DNA from: Aquilonibacter sp963703325
GTDB lineage: Bacteria > Vulcanimicrobiota > Vulcanimicrobiia > Vulcanimicrobiales > Vulcanimicrobiaceae
Assembly: GCA_963703325.1 (NCBI GenBank)
Contig: OY969805.1
Span: 806,001-870,000 of the forward strand
Reading direction: 5' to 3'
Length of the DNA stretch: 64,000 nt
Under the pieces are notes generated by a model. That model worked only from the letters and a program-made list of their open reading frames with translations. It had not been told where the DNA came from and did no database searches. A program made the translations under genes and the position numbers. Below are positions 44,215 through 53,631 of the stretch, piece by piece (position 1 is the first letter of the stretch; each line of letters starts with the position of its first letter).

Positions 44215-45231
44215 ATGACGAATCGTCCGGCCCCGAGTACGCTCTTCGACTGGTCGATGGCGGTCGCGAGCTTGTGGTGTTCCGGCGGAATCATGATCGA
44301 CGCCTATCATCACTTTCACACGACGGTCGAAACATTTTTCGAGCCGGCGCACGGCTTACTCTATGCCGGATTGCTCGCCGCGTACGTGTTTGTCGCCATC
44401 GCGATGGTGCGCAATCATCGCCGCGGATTCGCCTGGCGCAATGCGCTTCCAAAAGGCTACGAGACGACGGTTGCCGGCCTGATCGTCTTCTTGGCGGGCG
44501 GTGTGCTCGACATGATCAAGCACACGTTGTGGGGATTCGAACAGGGCTTCGACGCGCTGCTCAGTCCGACACACCTGCTCATCGGCGCCGGCATGTTTCT
44601 CATCATCGCGGGTCCGGTTCGCTCGGCAATCGAGCGCGAGCGACCACCATTGACGCTCGTCGCGCAGCTTCCAATGCTGCTCGCGCTGGCGTCGATGATG
44701 GAGCTGCTGCACTGGGGAACGCAATTCATTTTCCTGAGTGAGGCCGAACGCATGAACGCGCCGCTCGATGCGGCCCGCTTTCCGCACGACACGCTCACCC
44801 TGCTCTCGCTCCTCTACGACAAGCAAGGCATCGGTCTGCTGGCCGTGCTCGTCCAGAGTTTGCTGCTGGTGGGATTTGCGCTCTACGCCGCGCGCAACAT
44901 TCGTTTGGCGCCCGGAGCGCTGGCCGTACTTTTCCTGGTTGGCAACGTCTTTATCGCCGCAGCACACTCCAACTACGCCGGGCAATTCGCGGCGGTCGTC
45001 GTCGCAAGTCTGTGCGCGGGCATCTTCGGCGACGCCGTGGGTCGGCGCCCGAATCTCTTCGCGTTCGGCATTCCCGCACTCTATTGGACGGTATTGCTCG
45101 GCGTGTTGGCGCTCACGATGGGCGGCCTATGGTGGAGCCCCGACGTGGTGGCCGGCTCAGTCGTATTCGCCGGGCTCGCCGGATTATTTGCGCTACAGCT
45201 CGTGGATAAAGGTCAAAGCCCGCCGCCGTGA
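44215..45231 (+). CDS. Polytopic membrane protein of unknown function
   Basis: The product is 338 residues from ATG 44215, with about eight or nine hydrophobic helices. Conserved-looking polar residues sit at helix ends: DAYHHFHTTVETFFEPAH, DMIKHTLWGFEQGFDALLSPTH, and AAAHSNYAGQ. The many His suggest metal or heme binding, as in membrane copper or cytochrome proteins, but no named family is recognised. A hairpin overlaps its 3' end. Confidence 0.7.
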   Translation: MTNRPAPSTLFDWSMAVASLWCSGGIMIDAYHHFHTTVETFFEPAHGLLYAGLLAAYVFVAIAMVRNHRRGFAWRNALPKGYETTVAGLIVFLAGGVLDMIKHTLWGFEQGFDALLSPTHLLIGAGMFLIIAGPVRSAIERERPPLTLVAQLPMLLALASMMELLHWGTQFIFLSEAERMNAPLDAARFPHDTLTLLSLLYDKQGIGLLAVLVQSLLLVGFALYAARNIRLAPGALAVLFLVGNVFIAAAHSNYAGQFAAVVVASLCAGIFGDAVGRRPNLFAFGIPALYWTVLLGVLALTMGGLWWSPDVVAGSVVFAGLAGLFALQLVDKGQSPPP

Positions 45232-45246
45232 GGCGTCGGGCTTTGA
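45213..45246 (+). terminator. Hairpin at the end of the membrane-protein gene
   Basis: Arms TCAAAGCCCG and CGGGCTTTGA enclose an inner CGCC-GTGA-GGCG stem. The stop codon of the upstream gene lies in the loop region. There is no T tract, so it is a possible but not typical terminator. Bases 45247-45505 after it hold no clear gene. Confidence 0.55.
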
Positions 45247-45505
45247 TGTAGTCACCGAGCGCTTTAGCCTGTCTGAGCCCATTGCCAGGCCCGTACTGAC
45301 CGCCGCGTCGTCGGCTTCGATCCCATTCACTCCGGCCTCTTTACGATAGTGACCGTCGGGCGTGTGGTGATTCGCGCTTTTCTACAATTCGCACTTCGTC
45401 GTTACTCGAAGTGATTGCATAGTAGCAAGCGAACAATATGCCGTGCAAGAGCAAAATTCCCGAACTCACAAGCTATTCGCAAGAAAGACGAGTTATTCAC
45501 ACGTT

Positions 45506-46456
45506 ATGCCCACGCTATCCCTCGATTCGCTGCTCGAACGGCCGCTACGTGCGGCAATTTTAGCAGCCGCAGACAGCACCGCGGTGCAGCGACTGGTGAG
45601 CCGCTACGGTATGCGACTCGGCGCCCGGCGGTTTGTCGCGGGTGAGACGATGGGGGAGTTCCTCGCCGTCGCGCGCGAGGTCAACGCGCGCGGGTTCGCC
45701 GTCGCTGCCGGTATTCTCGGGGAAGGCGTGCGCGAGCGCGGCGAGGCGATCGGCGCGGCCGATCAGTACTGCGAGCTTTTGCGGATTTTTGCAGCCGAGC
45801 GGATCGACGCCAACGTCGCGTTCAAACTCACGCACCTGGGGCTCGACATCGACCCGGAGCTTGCCTACGAGAACGCGGCGCGCATCGCCCAAAGCGCATT
45901 GGACGCCGGGAACACCGCGCGCGTGGACATGGAGCAGTCTCGCTACGTCGACGCGACGCTGGCGATTTGGCGCCGTCTGCGCGAGCGGTTCGACAACGTT
46001 GGATTCGTGCTGCAATCCTATCTCTTTCGCAGTCTCGACGACCTCCGCGCGGCCAAGCCGCTTGCGCCGAGCGTTCGCATCGTCAAGGGCGCCTATCTCG
46101 AACCGCCCGACGTCGCCTACGAGAAAAAATCGGAGGTCGACGAAAATTATCTGCGTCTCGTGTTTGAATCGCTCGATGGCCCGGGCTTCACCGCAATTGC
46201 GACGCACGACCCGCGCATCATCGAGCGGGTTGAGACATTCGTTCGCGAGAAGGCGATTCCGCGCCGCGGCCGCTTTGAATTTCAAATGCTCTACGGTATC
46301 GCCGGGCCACTCGCCACCGCATTGGTTGCGCGCGGGTATCGCGTCCGGCTCGCCGTGCCCTACGGCTATTATTGGTTTCCGTATCTGATGCGCCGGCTTG
46401 CCGAACGTCCCGCCAATCTGGCATTCTTCCTCAAGGGAGCCCTTACACGCGAATGA
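45506..46456 (+). CDS. Monofunctional proline dehydrogenase
   Basis: The 316-residue FAD-dependent TIM-barrel protein is of the PutB/ProDH type. Family motifs: ANVAFKLTHLGLDIDPELAYEN, VDMEQSRYVD, LQSYLFRSLDDL, RIVKGAYLEPPDVAYEKKSEVD, and FEFQMLYGIAG, ending YGYYWFPYLMRRLAERPANL. It oxidises proline (or hydroxyproline) to the pyrroline. ATG 45506 starts the conserved part. It is coupled by a four-base overlap to a DapA-family gene. Confidence 0.93.
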   Translation: MPTLSLDSLLERPLRAAILAAADSTAVQRLVSRYGMRLGARRFVAGETMGEFLAVAREVNARGFAVAAGILGEGVRERGEAIGAADQYCELLRIFAAERIDANVAFKLTHLGLDIDPELAYENAARIAQSALDAGNTARVDMEQSRYVDATLAIWRRLRERFDNVGFVLQSYLFRSLDDLRAAKPLAPSVRIVKGAYLEPPDVAYEKKSEVDENYLRLVFESLDGPGFTAIATHDPRIIERVETFVREKAIPRRGRFEFQMLYGIAGPLATALVARGYRVRLAVPYGYYWFPYLMRRLAERPANLAFFLKGALTRE

Positions 46457-47277
46457 TCGCCACAACAGCTCTTACCGGCATTTGGTCGGCCGTGCTCACG
46501 CCGGTCGACGAGAACTACCAGCCCGACGCGGCCCGCGCGATCGCGTACTATCGCGATCTTTTGCGCGACGGCATCGACGGCATCAACCTGCTCGGCACGA
46601 CCGGCGAGGCGATGTCGTTCAGCGTCGAGCAACGCCTGCGATTGATGGAGCAAGTCGCCGCCGGTGTACCACGCGAGCGCACGATGTGTGGGACCGGCGC
46701 GTCGGCGCTCGGCGATACGATCAGCCTCACCCGCGCCGCCAGTGAACTCGGGTTTGCCGCGGCGCTGATCATGCCGCCATTCTTCTTTCGTGACGCCGGC
46801 GACGACGGCGTCGTCCGCTTCTTCGATGCGCTCCTATCACGCAGCGGACCGCTACGGACAACGATCCTGCTCTACAACTTCCCGGCAATGAGCGGCATCA
46901 CGTTCCATCCCGAGCTGGTGGATCGTCTGATCGAAGCGTTTCCCGGCCTCATCTCCGGCATGAAAGACAGTTCGAACGATACCGCGCTGCAGCGCGCGGT
47001 GCTCGAGCGGCACCCCGAGCTACGGGTGTTTCCGTCCACCGAAGCGACGCTGCTCGACGCCAAAGCCTACGGGGCGGCGGGATGCATCTCGGGCAGCGTG
47101 TGCCTTTGGCCCCAAGCCGCCCATGCCGCATACGCCAACGCGGATATTTCAGCAGCGACGGCCGTGCGCGGAGCGCGCGAAGCGTTACGTGGGGCGCCGC
47201 TCATCGCCGCGGTGCGGGCGCGCGTCGCTGCAGCGCGCAACGACGACGCGTGGCTGCGGTCGATGCCGCCGAACTAG
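46453..47277 (+). CDS. Dihydrodipicolinate synthase/N-acetylneuraminate lyase family protein
   Basis: This is a 274-residue class I aldolase of the DapA family. Carboxylate-binding motif LLGTTGEAMSF, Tyr in ILLYNFPAMSGI, and Schiff-base Lys in LISGMKDSSND are all present. DapA itself usually sits with lysine genes; here it overlaps proline dehydrogenase, so a 4-hydroxy-2-oxoglutarate aldolase or pyrroline-hydroxycarboxylate deaminase role is more likely. It ends four bases inside the opposing transporter gene. Confidence 0.88.
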   Translation: MIATTALTGIWSAVLTPVDENYQPDAARAIAYYRDLLRDGIDGINLLGTTGEAMSFSVEQRLRLMEQVAAGVPRERTMCGTGASALGDTISLTRAASELGFAAALIMPPFFFRDAGDDGVVRFFDALLSRSGPLRTTILLYNFPAMSGITFHPELVDRLIEAFPGLISGMKDSSNDTALQRAVLERHPELRVFPSTEATLLDAKAYGAAGCISGSVCLWPQAAHAAYANADISAATAVRGAREALRGAPLIAAVRARVAAARNDDAWLRSMPPN

Positions 47278-49241
47278 AGCGCCCGAGCCCGCGTGGCGAC
47301 CCAGCGATAAAGCACGACTGGAACCGCGACGAACGCAACAATAGCCAACACGTTTGCGATTGCTCCGAAATTATCACCAACGACCGCGAACGGATTCGAA
47401 GGATCGGCGACGTGCATCCATCCGCGCTGCGCCGCAACAATGACACCGGCGTAAAAAACGCCCCAGAGGCTTTCGCCGACGATCAGGCCACAAGCGATCA
47501 ACACACCGAGTCGCCGCGCAGAATCGGGGTTGGGGCCCCGCGAGACCCAGCGATTGTAGAGCGCGCCAAAGATTGCGCCGATGACGGCCGGCGACGTTGT
47601 TTCGGGTGGGAGATAGACGCCCAGACCCACCGCAAGGGGTGGGAAGCGATAACGGCCGGTGATCCTGCCGATCTCGTCGATCGCGATGACGATGGCGCCG
47701 ATTCCGACGCCGATGCCGATCAGATTCCACGGCGCATTTAGCGAGATCACCCCTGTCGCTAGCGTGGAGATGAGCACGGCTTGCGGCGCAGCGAGTCCTT
47801 TGCCCCCAAATCCGTAGGCAGCATTGAGCACTACGAGCACCGGAGGAATGACAACCGCGCCAAAGATGACGCCGACGACGAGCGCGACCTGCTGCTTCCA
47901 TGGCGTTGCGCCGACGATTTGACCGGTCTTGAGATCTTGGAGGTTGTCGTTCGAAATCGTGGCAACGTTGAGCACGATCGCCGTGACAAACAGTGCATAC
48001 GCGATCAGCGCGGGTGTCGTTGCCGGATCGGCCTTGGCGATGAGCAGCAGCAAGAGCGAGACACCGACGACGGTGAGAATCGCCATGCCCGAGACCGGCG
48101 AATTCGACGATCCAATGAGTCCCGCCATGTAGCCGGTCACGGCAGCCACGAAGAGTCCGGCGACAACGATGTAAGCGATTGACGCAAGTATGAGCGGCAC
48201 GATCATCGACTGCAGCACGCCGCCGGCGAGAAACGCATAGAGGAGAATAGCGATCGGTATGAGGCAAGCAGCGGACACCAGGGCAACGATATTAAATGGA
48301 ATATCCTGCTCGGTTATATCGAGGGTATCGCCACGCCCGCGCGCGGCCGATGCACGCAGCGATGACCGCACGCCGCTTATGATCGGTGAAATAAGCTTAA
48401 ATAGCGTCCAAATGCCCGCCGCGCCGATCACACCGGCGCCGATGAAACGAACGTCGGTCGATCGCACGGTGTTTGCTATGTCGCCGATCGCGCCGGGCAT
48501 CGGGTGCATGGCGGTGATAACCGGAATCAAAATGCCCCACGCAATGAACAACCCGCCGAGAATCGCCATGCCGACCGTCAAACCGATAAGATGTCCGGCG
48601 CCGACAAGCGCAAGCGAAAGATTAAAACCCATACCGGTGATCGCGGGCCCGATGCGTACGTACCCGGCAAAGGAGCTCTGGAGCAGCCGAAGCGCTACGC
48701 CGAGCTGTACGGCAGCCGAGGCGATCGAACTGATAACCAGTGCGCGCAGCCCCAGGGCATTTTCCGCCGCGGCGTCCGCGGCGTGTTCACCCGCGCCGAC
48801 TTCGAGCACTTCGGCGGCGGCAACGCCTTCGGGATAGGGCAGATCCGAATTCGTCACAAGCGCGCGACGCAGCGGAACGCTGTACATCACGCCGAGGATC
48901 CCGCCGATAGCGCAGATACCGAACGATTCCCAAAACGGGAAGCCGGTCCACCACCCGACTATCACCAAACCCGGGAGCACGAAGATGACCGACGAGAGCG
49001 TCCCAGCCGCCGAGGCGACCGTCTGAACGATGTTGTTCTCCCAAATCGTCGCGGTCTTGAAGCCGCGCAGGATCGCCATTGAGATGACCGCGGCCGGAAT
49101 CGATGAGGCAAAAGTCAAGCCGACCTTGAGCCCGAGGTAGACGTTCGCCGCGGTAAAGACCAGTGTGATTAGTCCGCCTAGCGCAAGCGCGCGTAGCGTA
49201 AGCTCGACGCGGCGTGACGGCGCCTTCTCTATCGTTTGCAC
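47274..49241 (-). CDS. OPT-family oligopeptide transporter
   Basis: The 655-residue transporter has about 14-16 hydrophobic segments. The OPT signature is visible in LGLKVGLTFASSIPAAVISMAIL, ENNIVQTVASAAGTLSS, PYPEGVAAAEVLEVG and SNDNLQDLKTGQIVGATPWKQQ. The pattern fits the bacterial OPT (YSL/EcfB-like) branch, which imports oligopeptides or metal chelates by proton coupling. Confidence 0.93.
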   Translation of the reverse strand: MQTIEKAPSRRVELTLRALALGGLITLVFTAANVYLGLKVGLTFASSIPAAVISMAILRGFKTATIWENNIVQTVASAAGTLSSVIFVLPGLVIVGWWTGFPFWESFGICAIGGILGVMYSVPLRRALVTNSDLPYPEGVAAAEVLEVGAGEHAADAAAENALGLRALVISSIASAAVQLGVALRLLQSSFAGYVRIGPAITGMGFNLSLALVGAGHLIGLTVGMAILGGLFIAWGILIPVITAMHPMPGAIGDIANTVRSTDVRFIGAGVIGAAGIWTLFKLISPIISGVRSSLRASAARGRGDTLDITEQDIPFNIVALVSAACLIPIAILLYAFLAGGVLQSMIVPLILASIAYIVVAGLFVAAVTGYMAGLIGSSNSPVSGMAILTVVGVSLLLLLIAKADPATTPALIAYALFVTAIVLNVATISNDNLQDLKTGQIVGATPWKQQVALVVGVIFGAVVIPPVLVVLNAAYGFGGKGLAAPQAVLISTLATGVISLNAPWNLIGIGVGIGAIVIAIDEIGRITGRYRFPPLAVGLGVYLPPETTSPAVIGAIFGALYNRWVSRGPNPDSARRLGVLIACGLIVGESLWGVFYAGVIVAAQRGWMHVADPSNPFAVVGDNFGAIANVLAIVAFVAVPVVLYRWVATRARAL

Positions 49242-49300
49242 GAGCGTTCGATTGCACGCATGGGCAGGAAAAGCCCGCCGTTCCCGAGCAGGCGTGCGCG

Positions 49301-50596
49301 ATGGAACTCGTTGGCCGCGAACCCGAGATCACCGAGTTGCGCGCGGCCTATACGACCGCCGTTGAGTCAGGAGCATCCGCGACGCTGCTTATTAGCGGTT
49401 CCAGCGGCTTTGGTAAAACTGCGCTCCTGCGCTCGTTGGAAGCATTCGCCGAACCGCACGCGCTCGTGCTTCGAACGACCGCGCAGCCGTTCGATCGCGT
49501 GTTTCCGTTCGCGATAGCCACCCGGCTTTCGCCCGACTTGCCGGATCAGCTCGATCGGGACACGCTCGAACGTCCGGTCGTGATCACGATCGACGACGCG
49601 CAGTTTGCCGATGACGAAAGCCTGCTCGGCATTGCGGCGTCGGTGGAAGCACTCGCGCGGCGCCCATTGCTCGTCGTGCTCGCCTCCGATAACGAACACG
49701 GGCGTGCGCTTCCGCTCAGGGGGCACCCGCCGATCGTCCTGCGCGAACTCGAGACGAAAGCGGCGCTTTCGCTTGCCGAGCAGCAGTATCGCAATGCACC
49801 CCGCGCCGTACTCGACGCCGTTGTCGCGCGCGCGCATGGGATTCCGTACGAAGTAATCGTTATCGCCGCTGCGGCGGCTCGTCATGGTACGCGCGACCAA
49901 GCCGACGTTGCGTTCTCGTCGCGCGCCGCGATTGCCAAGGAGCTGCGGACGCTACCGCTGCACGAGCGCACCATACTGCAAATGCTTTCGCTCCTGCCCG
50001 AGCCGATTGACGTTACGCTGCTCGACGGACCGGTGCCGGAGTTTCCGCACCTCGGACACGCGCTGACTGCAGCGGCAATTGCCGAGACGATCGCCATGAA
50101 GATTCCGCTGCGGCGGCGCATTATCGGCGCGATCGAGCATCGTGGCCTGCGTGGCACCCGCGAGCGGCTTATGGTAGCGGAGCAATTACTTGCAAGCGGC
50201 GACGGTACGCGCGCGCGCAGCGCGCTGCTCGATCTCGCATTTGCTGCCAAAGCCGAACACTTGCCGCGGGCGATTGTCTGCGCATCGGAACGCCACATCG
50301 AGCTCGGCGAACCGCCCGACGACCGGTTCATCGAATTCTACACGAATTTCTTCGAAGCGCTCGCCGAAACGCGCGATCACGCGCGCGCCGAATCGGTTGC
50401 AGCACACGCGCTGAGCGAAGCGCAGCATCGCGGCATTTCGCCGCTGGGAGGTCTCGCCGCACAACTCGTGCAGGCGCAGTGGATGGTCGACCGGCACGAT
50501 GCGGCGCGAGCGAGTTATGCTCGCTACGCCGGCGCCTTTGAGGATCCGCGCGACGTGCAGACGCTGCGCGATGCAGCGCCCTGGGGACCGAGCTAG
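49301..50596 (+). CDS. AAA-type ATPase related to LuxR regulators, lacking the HTH
   Basis: The product is 431 residues from ATG 49301. The AAA/STAND ATPase region begins LVGREPEI, with Walker A SGSSGFGKTALL and Walker B VVITIDDAQFADDES. It is homologous to the N-terminal half of the 51040-53631 product, and ends where that protein continues into TPR-like repeats and an HTH (about 430 residues missing). The reading frame is intact and the stop overlaps the next gene, so it is a stable truncated form or a degenerate regulator. Confidence 0.78.
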   Translation: MELVGREPEITELRAAYTTAVESGASATLLISGSSGFGKTALLRSLEAFAEPHALVLRTTAQPFDRVFPFAIATRLSPDLPDQLDRDTLERPVVITIDDAQFADDESLLGIAASVEALARRPLLVVLASDNEHGRALPLRGHPPIVLRELETKAALSLAEQQYRNAPRAVLDAVVARAHGIPYEVIVIAAAAARHGTRDQADVAFSSRAAIAKELRTLPLHERTILQMLSLLPEPIDVTLLDGPVPEFPHLGHALTAAAIAETIAMKIPLRRRIIGAIEHRGLRGTRERLMVAEQLLASGDGTRARSALLDLAFAAKAEHLPRAIVCASERHIELGEPPDDRFIEFYTNFFEALAETRDHARAESVAAHALSEAQHRGISPLGGLAAQLVQAQWMVDRHDAARASYARYAGAFEDPRDVQTLRDAAPWGPS

Positions 50597-50949
50597 GCGC
50601 TCAACCGATCGTGTCGATTCACGAAGACCGCGATGCGGCGGCCATCGTATCCGTGGAGCGGCGCAACGGTGACGTGCAGGTGCGAGACGACCGCGCTAAC
50701 GTTCGAAGGCGCGCGAGATGTGCGCCAGGTTGCGGTGAGCGCACGGACTACGCGGTCGATCGGTCCCGGCAATTCATCGATACGTGAGTCGGCGGCATAG
50801 AGCGCCGACAGCGGATCCTCGCCACCGGACGGCCCGGCCATCAGCACGCGATAGGCGTCATCCAAAATAAAGCAGTAGGGTATGGGACTTGTCTCGGGCT
50901 GCGCCGCCAAAGGCAAGGTTTCCGTGATGGTCAGTGGTCGTGCATACAT
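50593..50949 (-). CDS. Small PAS-like orphan sensory protein
   Basis: The product is 118 residues from ATG 50949 (MYARPLTITETLP). The core PYCFILDDAYRVLMAGPSGGEDPLSALY and HLHVTVAPLHGYDGRRIAVFVNR resembles the PAS-like N-terminal domain that precedes a LuxR HTH in some bacterial regulators, but no HTH is present. It sits between the two AAA-type regulator genes on the opposite strand, with a four-base 3' overlap. This is a tentative family assignment. Confidence 0.55.
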   Translation of the reverse strand: MYARPLTITETLPLAAQPETSPIPYCFILDDAYRVLMAGPSGGEDPLSALYAADSRIDELPGPIDRVVRALTATWRTSRAPSNVSAVVSHLHVTVAPLHGYDGRRIAVFVNRHDRLSA

Positions 50950-51039
50950 GGTCGGGGGTCCTCCACGCTCCCAGACTAGCAATTCCACCGTCCCGAGTTC
51001 GTCCGGGGAAATACCTAGTTTTCGCCTAAGCCCCAGCGC

Positions 51040-53631
51040 GTGGGCAGCCTATTCGGCCGGGACGCCGAGCTCTCGAGAGCGCGCATGGTCCTGGACTCGT
51101 CCGCACGCGAGCGCATCGTGCGGGCACTTCGCATCGTCGGGGCAAGCGGGGCCGGCAAAACCGCCCTCGCCGAGCGCATTGCCGCGGACGCGACGGCGTC
51201 GGGCTGGCTGGTGGTCTGCGCGCCGAGCTTCCGCCTCCACGCTACCCTGCCGCTCTTTTCCGGTCGCCGCGTTATCCAAGCGCTGATTGACGGGCTGGGC
51301 GAAAGCGCGCAACGCTACCGGTCGGGTCTGACACTCGATCGCGAGAAGCCTGAGGATTTCGAGGAAGCCTTCCTCCGCATCGTGGAAGGCGTGACGCTCG
51401 ATCACCGTCTACTGCTCATTCTCGACGACGCGCAGTGGGCCGATAGCGAAAGCCGGCGGCTGTTCGAACGAACGGCGTCGGCGCTTGCCGATCGCGCGAT
51501 CGTACTCATCTCGACCGAACGCAGTGACGAGTCCTCCGAGCGCACGTTCGGACTTGCCGACGAAGCGATTGCTCTCGGCGAGCTGCCGCAGCAGGTCGCG
51601 GTTCAGATCGTCCGCGCGATCTACCCGGGCGTGAGCGACGACATCGCCATTGGCATCGCGGCGGAAACGGGAGGGCGAGCCGTCGATATCGTGGCGGTCG
51701 CTACCGCCGCGCGCGAAGGCGCCGCCACGACGCTACGCGACGTCAGCGCAAGCACGCGCCGCGTTGTCGCACGCGATCTCTCCCTGCTCGATGCGCGAGT
51801 GCGCGAGTTCTTGCAAGTGTGCGCGCTGATCGACGAGCCGATCGAGTTGCCGCTACTGCAACAACTCTTTCCCAAGGAGGAGCTGCTCCAGATGATCGAG
51901 CGGCTTTCGGGAAGGTATCTCGTCTCCAATGCGGACGGCCTAAGATTCGTCCACGCAACAGTCATGGAAAGCGTGCTTGAAACAATTCCTATCGCGATCC
52001 CGCTACGCTACCGCGTGCTCGAGGCGCTCAAAAAACTGCCCGGGCCTCGCCTTGAAGACTACGAACGAATGGTCACGCAGAGCGCCGCATGCGGCGATCC
52101 GCAAGCGGAACGCGAGGCACTCATCAAGCTCTCCGACGAGGCCGCGGCGAAGTCGCTTATCTCGCTCTCCGCTAGTTCGCTCGAGCGCGCCATTGCCATC
52201 GCCCCGCCGCCGCCGAGCGACATCGCGCCGACATACGCGCGTCTGTCACAGATGTACAACGCACTAGCCCGTGAATCCGACGCCATTCGCGTATCGCGGC
52301 GCGCGCTCGCCGAAGCGGAAGCCGCGGGAACTTCCGAAGGATTAGGCCCCATTGCTGCATCGATCGTTCTGGCGCAGTGGCACGCCGGCTTGGCGAGTGA
52401 GGCACGATCGACACTAGCACGATACGAACAGGCCTTTTCATCCCCCGCCGATCGCGCGAACTTCTCCTCGCTTGGAGAATATATCGCGATGCATTGCGTT
52501 GACATCGAATCAGCAAGCGTCTATCGCGACCGCTACAACCAGCACGCCGCACACGCCGACGTGATGGTCGCGATTCGCCACGAAGTTACCAATGCGTTTC
52601 TCGCCATGCGAGTTGGGAACGAGGTCCTCGCACTGGAACACCTAAACGAAGCCGAGCGTCTGTGCGTCACTGCACCACCCATTTTCGCGTCGATGCCGCG
52701 TTCCGCCAAGCTCCTGCACGGCTTGCGGTACCGCGGCACGCATACGGCTGACCAGCTTCTTTCGCAACTTCGCCCCGATACGAAACTAGCGATTGCCACT
52801 GCCGTTCAAGGGCACGTTATGATCGCGCGGGGAGAATTCACTGATCTCGAAGAGATCATCGGAGAACGCTTGCAGAGCCCGAAGGATTCGTTGATGCAGG
52901 GGCTGCTATCATGTCCACGCTACACCGCTGCGGCACTGCGTGGCGTGCCCGCGAAAGACGCGATTTGGCAACTTGCACATTATGAGGTCGCCGCATTCGA
53001 GGCGGGTGAACGGACGCTATCGGCTCTTCCCGTCGTCACCGCCTCGCTGGTCCCGCTCGCGACGCAGTCGCCGCAGCGTGCCTGCAAGCTGCTGGCAGAT
53101 GCCATCGCCGCATCGTCAGCGCCAACCGACGTCATGCTCTTTTCGTATCCGGTATTGTTGTCCATCGCCGCGCGCACGCTCGACGCGCGTGAGGAGCTAA
53201 AGGCAATCGCCTCAGGCGCGCTCTGGACCGACGCGCAGCCCTGGAACGTGGCACATCATAGCCTAGCGCGCGGCGTTGCGTCGGCCGCCCTGCGACAGAG
53301 CGAAAGCGCGGAGATTCTCCAGAGCGCGCGCGATCGCTTTGCGGAACTCGACGCTCCGTATTTTGTAAGCGTCGCAAACGGACTGCTCGGGACCGCGAGC
53401 GTTGCCGCGCACAACGCGACGCAGCCGCGCCCGAACAATACGACGCGTCGAGAGTGCGAGATTGCCGGTCTCGTTGCGGAAGGTTTGACCAATCGGGAGA
53501 TCGCCGAACGGCTCGTGCTCAGTGAACGAACCGTTGAAGGGCACATCGCCAATCTTTTCGCGAAAGTAAACGTAAACTCGCGTACTCAGTTGGCGACGTG
53601 GTTCATGCGCACTAGCTCTGCTGCATCATAG
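51040..53631 (+). CDS. AAA-ATPase LuxR-type transcriptional regulator
   Basis: This is an 863-residue LAL-like regulator. The N-terminal region LFGRDAEL is followed by Walker A GASGAGKTALAE (about residues 34-45), Walker B LLLILDDAQWADSES, a long TPR-like helical middle, and the C-terminal LuxR HTH: RRECEIAGLVAEGLTNREIAERLVLSERTVEGHIANLFAKVN. Start GTG 51040. It converges on the putative RiPP precursor gene (20-base 3' overlap) and is the natural candidate regulator of that cluster. Confidence 0.93.
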   Translation: MGSLFGRDAELSRARMVLDSSARERIVRALRIVGASGAGKTALAERIAADATASGWLVVCAPSFRLHATLPLFSGRRVIQALIDGLGESAQRYRSGLTLDREKPEDFEEAFLRIVEGVTLDHRLLLILDDAQWADSESRRLFERTASALADRAIVLISTERSDESSERTFGLADEAIALGELPQQVAVQIVRAIYPGVSDDIAIGIAAETGGRAVDIVAVATAAREGAATTLRDVSASTRRVVARDLSLLDARVREFLQVCALIDEPIELPLLQQLFPKEELLQMIERLSGRYLVSNADGLRFVHATVMESVLETIPIAIPLRYRVLEALKKLPGPRLEDYERMVTQSAACGDPQAEREALIKLSDEAAAKSLISLSASSLERAIAIAPPPPSDIAPTYARLSQMYNALARESDAIRVSRRALAEAEAAGTSEGLGPIAASIVLAQWHAGLASEARSTLARYEQAFSSPADRANFSSLGEYIAMHCVDIESASVYRDRYNQHAAHADVMVAIRHEVTNAFLAMRVGNEVLALEHLNEAERLCVTAPPIFASMPRSAKLLHGLRYRGTHTADQLLSQLRPDTKLAIATAVQGHVMIARGEFTDLEEIIGERLQSPKDSLMQGLLSCPRYTAAALRGVPAKDAIWQLAHYEVAAFEAGERTLSALPVVTASLVPLATQSPQRACKLLADAIAASSAPTDVMLFSYPVLLSIAARTLDAREELKAIASGALWTDAQPWNVAHHSLARGVASAALRQSESAEILQSARDRFAELDAPYFVSVANGLLGTASVAAHNATQPRPNNTTRRECEIAGLVAEGLTNREIAERLVLSERTVEGHIANLFAKVNVNSRTQLATWFMRTSSAAS

